This document shows positions 60,566 to 64,000 of a stretch of 64,000 nt of DNA, piece by piece. Position 1 is the stretch's first letter. Every line of letters begins with the position of its first letter. Both the position numbers and the translations under genes were made by a program. The notes beneath the pieces were generated by a model, which was not told where the DNA came from, searched no databases, and saw only the letters and a list, made by a program, of their open reading frames with translations. This stretch comes from Bacteroidaceae bacterium (GTDB taxonomy: Bacteria > Bacteroidota > Bacteroidia > Bacteroidales > Bacteroidaceae), in assembly GCA_017448965.1 (NCBI GenBank), contig JAFSKK010000011.1, positions 16,204 to 80,203 of the forward strand. The letters are read 5' to 3'.

Positions 60566-62020
60566 ATGGCAACGCTTAGACCGACAGTAAAGTCAAAACT
60601 CAAAACGGGGGTGTACATAGTTTACATCCGCGTAGTACAAAACAGACAGAGTTCTTTTATCAGAACCTCATGGATGGTGAATGATAAAGGTGTCAGAGGT
60701 AAGGAGGTGATAGATCCTTTCGTGATTCAGCAGACATCAATTTTGATTAGCCGTTATTATAACGTGCTGAACCAAATCGACACGTCAAGCTGGACAGCAT
60801 CAGAGGTTGTAGCCTACCTTACTACATCCACAGAGGATATGTCGTTCTCTGATTATGCAAGAAAGCATATCGAAAAGATGAAAGCAAGAGGGCAAGCACG
60901 TACAGCCCGCAATTACAAGTGGGCAATCCAACATATGGAACGCTTTGCAGAGACCGACAACATCATGTTCTCACGATTGACATCTGCTTTTCTTAACCGA
61001 TGGATAGAGAATTTATCTTTGACCAATCGTTGCAAGGAACAATACCCAGTTTGTATGCGCGAAGTGTATAAAGCTGCTATGAGGGAGTTCAATGATGAAG
61101 AACAGGGAATCGCAAGACTGAAGAACCCATGGGGAAATGTCGTTATTCCCAGAAGCGACGTTCCAGAAAAACGTGCCATTCCTGCGAGTATGTTGCGTAA
61201 GTTCTTCAGTGTAGTTCCTGACAGAAGTCGATTCACCAATCCACTCATGGAGGTTGGTCAGGATGTGGCTCTTATTTCATTCTGTATGTGTGGCTTGAAT
61301 GCCGTTGACATCTTCAATGCAGAGAAGGATCAGTATGTCAATGGTATCTTCCATTACGAAAGACAGAAGACGAGAAAGACTCGTGCGGACAAGGGCTACT
61401 TTGAGGTACGTGTACCAGAATTTTTGAAGCCGACATTCGAGAAATACCTCTCTAAGAATGTTGATTCACCGTGGCTTTTCAATTTCCATGACCGATTATC
61501 CACCTCTGATTCTTTTTGTGCAAATGTGAATTGTGGCATAAGGCAGATATGGGAAAAGGTTGACCCGAACTTTAAGGCCTCCCTATATGCCTTTCGTCAC
61601 AGTTGGGCAACTATAGCACAGAATGAATGTGGTGCGACTTTGAATGAAGTTGACTTTGGACTCAATCACTCTATTAACAAGATGGCTAAGGTTTATGTAA
61701 AGGTTGACTACACTCCTGCTTGGATTCTAAACGAGAAGGTCATTGATTTCATCTTCTTTACCAATAAAGAGTCGAAGCATGTAGAGAAAGAAGACAAGAC
61801 TTTTGAGAGAATATCAAAGTACAACAATGTCCGTGCAGAGGCGTATGTGATGGGAAAAAAGGTTTGTGCCGTTGAAGACACAGGTTTCTCAAATGTTGAC
61901 CAAGTGATGGATAAACTAGTTACCCTACTCCCTAAGAAAACGAGAAATGTTCGTGTGCAGTTCAAGATTACGAATGTTGACAAGAACCTCACTCAGATGT
62001 ATCAACGTTTAATTCCGTAG
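60566..62020 (+). CDS. int: tyrosine recombinase (integrase) of a mobile element
   Basis: A 484-aa site-specific recombinase: N-terminal arm-binding-like part, SAM-like core-binding domain (residues 88-190, FSDYARKHIEKMKARGQ), catalytic domain (about 215-400). The C-terminal catalytic motifs are visible: FRHSWATIA (Arg and His), GLNHSINKMAKVYVKVDY (His and the likely nucleophile Tyr). The first catalytic Arg is not evident: the expected place reads CMCGLNAVDIFN, with Asn, as in a subgroup of Bacteroidetes integrases. About 85 residues follow the catalytic domain. It lies at the left end of the element, 325 bp after ppdK. Confidence 0.9.
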   Translation: MATLRPTVKSKLKTGVYIVYIRVVQNRQSSFIRTSWMVNDKGVRGKEVIDPFVIQQTSILISRYYNVLNQIDTSSWTASEVVAYLTTSTEDMSFSDYARKHIEKMKARGQARTARNYKWAIQHMERFAETDNIMFSRLTSAFLNRWIENLSLTNRCKEQYPVCMREVYKAAMREFNDEEQGIARLKNPWGNVVIPRSDVPEKRAIPASMLRKFFSVVPDRSRFTNPLMEVGQDVALISFCMCGLNAVDIFNAEKDQYVNGIFHYERQKTRKTRADKGYFEVRVPEFLKPTFEKYLSKNVDSPWLFNFHDRLSTSDSFCANVNCGIRQIWEKVDPNFKASLYAFRHSWATIAQNECGATLNEVDFGLNHSINKMAKVYVKVDYTPAWILNEKVIDFIFFTNKESKHVEKEDKTFERISKYNNVRAEAYVMGKKVCAVEDTGFSNVDQVMDKLVTLLPKKTRNVRVQFKITNVDKNLTQMYQRLIP

Positions 62021-62055
62021 AGATTCCTCTTTGGCCGATAAGACAAAAAGAAAGA

Positions 62056-62090
62056 CTCAGATAAAGCCTTGTGCCATATCTGAGCCTTTT
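62056..62090. terminator. terminator between integrase and a convergent small gene
   Basis: CTCAGATA pairs with TATCTGAG across a 13-nt loop, with AAAG before and CCTTTTC after. Confidence 0.7.
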
Positions 62091-62106
62091 CTTATGTGTT
62101 CGTATG

Positions 62107-62388
62107 CTACAGAAGATAGTTTTGCTGAATGCTTGCCAATTTCTGTAAGTCAATTAGACTATACCGTTTCTTTCCTGGTGATATTCGAACAGGATGTAAC
62201 TTCCCATTTTTTATCCATCTTTCAACATCTGCTCTCCCAAATAATTTGAAAGCCTGTGATTGGCTTATTTCAAGCTCGCCTTTCTCAATTTGATGCATTC
62301 TTAAAGCAACTTTTGTAGCAAGCGTATCAACGAACTGCGTAAAAGTAACAGTCTGATCTGCAAAGTGAAGTTCTGATTTATCGTCCAT
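62107..62388 (-). CDS. small putative DNA-binding protein of the mobile element
   Basis: A 93-aa protein. Residues 40-88 (ISQSQAFKLFGRADVERWIK, then GKLHPVRISPGKKRYSL) have the look of a MerR/excisionase-like winged helix in which a specificity helix is followed by a wing. Such proteins in integrative elements act as excisionases or regulators of the integrase. Its promoter (box at 62453-62460) overlaps an inverted repeat, which would fit autoregulation. Confidence 0.7.
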   Translation of the reverse strand: MDDKSELHFADQTVTFTQFVDTLATKVALRMHQIEKGELEISQSQAFKLFGRADVERWIKNGKLHPVRISPGKKRYSLIDLQKLASIQQNYLL

Positions 62389-62418
62389 ATTTCTTATGAT
62401 TTAGTTACGATGTCAAAG

Positions 62419-62466
62419 AGGGGCTACCTCCGTTCTTGAATGAATTCGGATGCAAAGGTAGCCCCT
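62419..62466. promoter_or_regulatory. inverted repeat over the promoter of the small DNA-binding protein gene
   Basis: AGGGGCTACCT (62419-62429) and its exact complement (62456-62466) flank 26 bp. The right arm contains most of the minus-strand -7 box TACCTTTG (62453-62460), so a protein bound here would block transcription. Confidence 0.65.
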
Positions 62467-62560
62467 ATAAATCATAAGCGTACAGATAGCAACTATATAC
62501 GATTTCTTATATAGTTGTTATATCGTTCTCTTCTTTGCAGTTTGTTATACTGCTTGCATT

Positions 62561-63322
62561 TTACAGACTTTCTTTCAGTCTTATCACGAAACTCCTGCAT
62601 GTGGACTCGAACCCAATTTCATCATCCTTCTGGCTGGTTCTTTGCTTCTTGCCAAGTTTCGTGTTCTTAGCCTGTGACAGACTACAACGGAGTTGGCTGG
62701 CACGAAGAGGCTCATTATTCGTGGAGGAAGCCAACAGTCTGTACCTCTCCAGAATCATTTGCCATTGGAATGGCAGGAGTCCATGTTCACGGAGAGCACC
62801 GAAGAATAAAGCAACCTTTCTGTTGTTATTCGCTTGTAATGGTTTTGCAAGCTTACACTCAAACAGTTCCCTGACGATTCTCTCTGTGACTTCTATCCTA
62901 AACAGACTGGCCGATGTTATAAACTCGGTTATACGCGCTATCTGCTCATCAGAAAAGTGAGCAAGGTAGTCTTCCTGTGGCTCGATGGTCTTCCCTGAGT
63001 TGAACAGATAGAGCATCTGTTGGCAGTCCTTCACCTCAAACTTATCTTTTGAGAAGAAAGCTTCCACGAGATCACGACGTTCTTCAAGTAACTCCTTGAT
63101 TTCGCAGACATGCATGAAGTGGGTTCTCATGTCCACTTCACTCATAGCAGGAACAGGTAAATGATAGTAGAATAAATCATTCACATAACGAGAATAGGCT
63201 TTCTCGCCATTGATGATTTCGGACTTGTACTGCTCGTAGGCAATACGACAAAGTTGCCAGAGTTCGTCCTCTGGCAACTCAATCTCTGCTTTCTTGGTGC
63301 AGCTTGCGCAGCTTGGACACAA
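62561..63322 (-). CDS. unknown protein of the mobile element, probably frameshifted near its start
   Basis: A 253-aa helical, soluble protein (ELWQLCRIAYEQYKSEIING, EERRDLVEAFFSKDKF) with no recognised domain. The frame begins at a TTG (63322) with CPSCASC, a possible zinc knuckle. An ATG at 63359 with a good N-terminus (MTRLKNNSVLSLF) is in another frame and would join this one if one T were lost or gained in the run of five at 63321-63325. So the true protein may be about 265 aa, starting at 63359. The basic C-terminus (KLGKKQRTSQK) may bind nucleic acid. Confidence 0.6.
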   Translation of the reverse strand: MCPSCASCTKKAEIELPEDELWQLCRIAYEQYKSEIINGEKAYSRYVNDLFYYHLPVPAMSEVDMRTHFMHVCEIKELLEERRDLVEAFFSKDKFEVKDCQQMLYLFNSGKTIEPQEDYLAHFSDEQIARITEFITSASLFRIEVTERIVRELFECKLAKPLQANNNRKVALFFGALREHGLLPFQWQMILERYRLLASSTNNEPLRASQLRCSLSQAKNTKLGKKQRTSQKDDEIGFESTCRSFVIRLKESL

Positions 63323-63487
63323 AAAGAGAGAGAACGGAGTTGTTCTTTAACCGTGTCATTTTCTTTCTGTGTTAATTAAAAATGTTACTAAAAATGAATC
63401 TATTACGTACATATGTACATCCAAAACAATACTTTATCTTTTACTGATTTCATACTCTGTCATTGTATTACTTTTCAAATTCTGGTG

Positions 63488-63495
63488 CAAAGGTA
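63488..63495 (-). promoter_or_regulatory. -7 box TACCTTTG of the unknown mobile-element gene
   Basis: Minus-strand TACCTTTG about 130 bases before the ATG at 63359. The gene-free stretch 63360-63772 is AT-rich and otherwise shows only the divergent promoter at 63708. Confidence 0.6.
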
Positions 63496-63707
63496 TGGTG
63501 ATATTGTGAAGTCTATCTTCACAAAGGTCATAAATATGATTTTGGCACCATAGAATCGTTTAATATCGTGCAGATTTTGCATGTTATCATGAAATAAAAT
63601 CGTGAAAATGCCAACAAATCCAAGCAAAAGAAACGAACCGAGCGATATAACAACGATACATCTGTTCGTATATAGTAGCCTTTAGAATGTAAGTCATTAA
63701 CTCCCCC

Positions 63708-63715
63708 TACCTTTG
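63708..63715 (+). promoter_or_regulatory. -7 box TACCTTTG of the helix-turn-helix gene at the window edge
   Basis: TACCTTTG 58 bases before the ATG at 63773. GGGGCTTGCCCC (63739-63750) in the leader is a short hairpin. Confidence 0.65.
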
Positions 63716-63772
63716 CAGTCGAATTGAATCAAATATATGGGGCTTGCCCCATCAAACTCAAAACTCCATAAT

Positions 63773-64000
63773 ATGGCAAAGAAAGAAATTGAACGATTAG
63801 AGAAACGCATTGAGCTATTGGAAATGCAGATAAAAGAATTGAAATCGGTTGAGCCGGATGTTATCAACCAGCGTTTCAAGTCAATCGAAGAAGCACTTTA
63901 CTCTACCAAAGACATCCTGAACATGAAAGAGGTGTGTCAGTACCTTGACATATCTCAGAGCCTTCTCTATAAGCTTACCTGCAATGGAGAGATTCCACAC
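63773..64000 (+). CDS. helix-turn-helix (excisionase-type) protein, N-terminal part
   Basis: The frame is open to the window end (76 codons seen). An N-terminal coiled coil (EIERLEKRIELLEMQIKELK) is followed by a helix-turn-helix of the HTH_17 type (NMKEVCQYLDISQSLLYKLT). Such genes are standard second genes of Bacteroidetes integrative elements, where they regulate excision. The stop lies beyond the window. Confidence 0.85.
   Translation, partial: MAKKEIERLEKRIELLEMQIKELKSVEPDVINQRFKSIEEALYSTKDILNMKEVCQYLDISQSLLYKLTCNGEIPH

Overview
The window reads as chromosome of an anaerobic Bacteroidales bacterium, most likely Prevotellaceae (taxon inferred, not proven). Reasons: almost every gene start is preceded by the Bacteroidetes -7 box TAnnTTTG (TACCTTTG, TAACTTTG, TATCTTTG); glutamine synthetase is type III; FeoA and FeoB are fused; ResB and CcsA are fused; the NAD(P)H oxidoreductase is a one-chain Nfn-like fusion; a serine palmitoyltransferase (sphingolipids) and DUF4296 and DUF1573 proteins are present.

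Layout. 1-1.7 kb: 3' end of kduI and a RidA/chorismatase-like orphan. 1.7-12.3 kb: an iron and cytochrome region. A minus-strand operon encodes an outer-membrane barrel, an imelysin lipoprotein, a di-heme oxidoreductase lipoprotein and the CcsBA heme-attachment protein. Next to it lie feoAB, a Cys-rich Feo partner and a divergent regulator that joins a RIC-type di-iron hemerythrin domain to a LuxR helix-turn-helix. 12.3-31.3 kb: housekeeping genes (GDP-fucose synthesis, rRNA/tRNA methylation, lspA, ileS, pyrBI, glnN, a C11 protease, a POT transporter, yidC). 31.4-33.4 kb: a tRNA-Ser/Glu/Glu operon and a three-gene ADP-ribosylglycohydrolase operon. 34-36.8 kb: uvrD/pcrA. 36.8-42.4 kb: a five-gene minus-strand operon, the strongest candidate for an undescribed system: RyR-domain protein, TIR-transmembrane-SUMF fusion, exported orphan, exported TPR protein, exported TPR-CHAT protease. 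42.6-60.3 kb: nspC, a large outer-membrane barrel, two tRNA-Asp, the Nfn-like fusion, a decayed repeat protein, a carboxylesterase, serS, spt, a lipid kinase and ppdK. 60.3-64 kb: the left end of an integrated mobile element (integrase, two small DNA-binding proteins, one unknown), running off the window.

The second theme is intergenic repeat DNA. Arrays of short palindromes at strict periods (23, 21 and 24 bp) occur at 8.6, 24.7, 33.7 and 49.9 kb. The last two are copies of one 147-bp element with 11-bp terminal inverted repeats, and one of them shares a 13-mer with the 8.6-kb array. Long perfect or near-perfect inverted repeats sit before ileS, the carboxylesterase and serS. An arm of the serS-side repeat recurs inside the nspC coding sequence.

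How the genes connect (inference): CcsBA would mature the di-heme protein made by the same cluster; the hemerythrin-LuxR protein is placed to control feoAB; spt and the divergent lipid kinase suggest sphingolipid or lipid phosphorylation; the TIR/RyR/CHAT operon looks like an envelope-spanning signalling or defence device.
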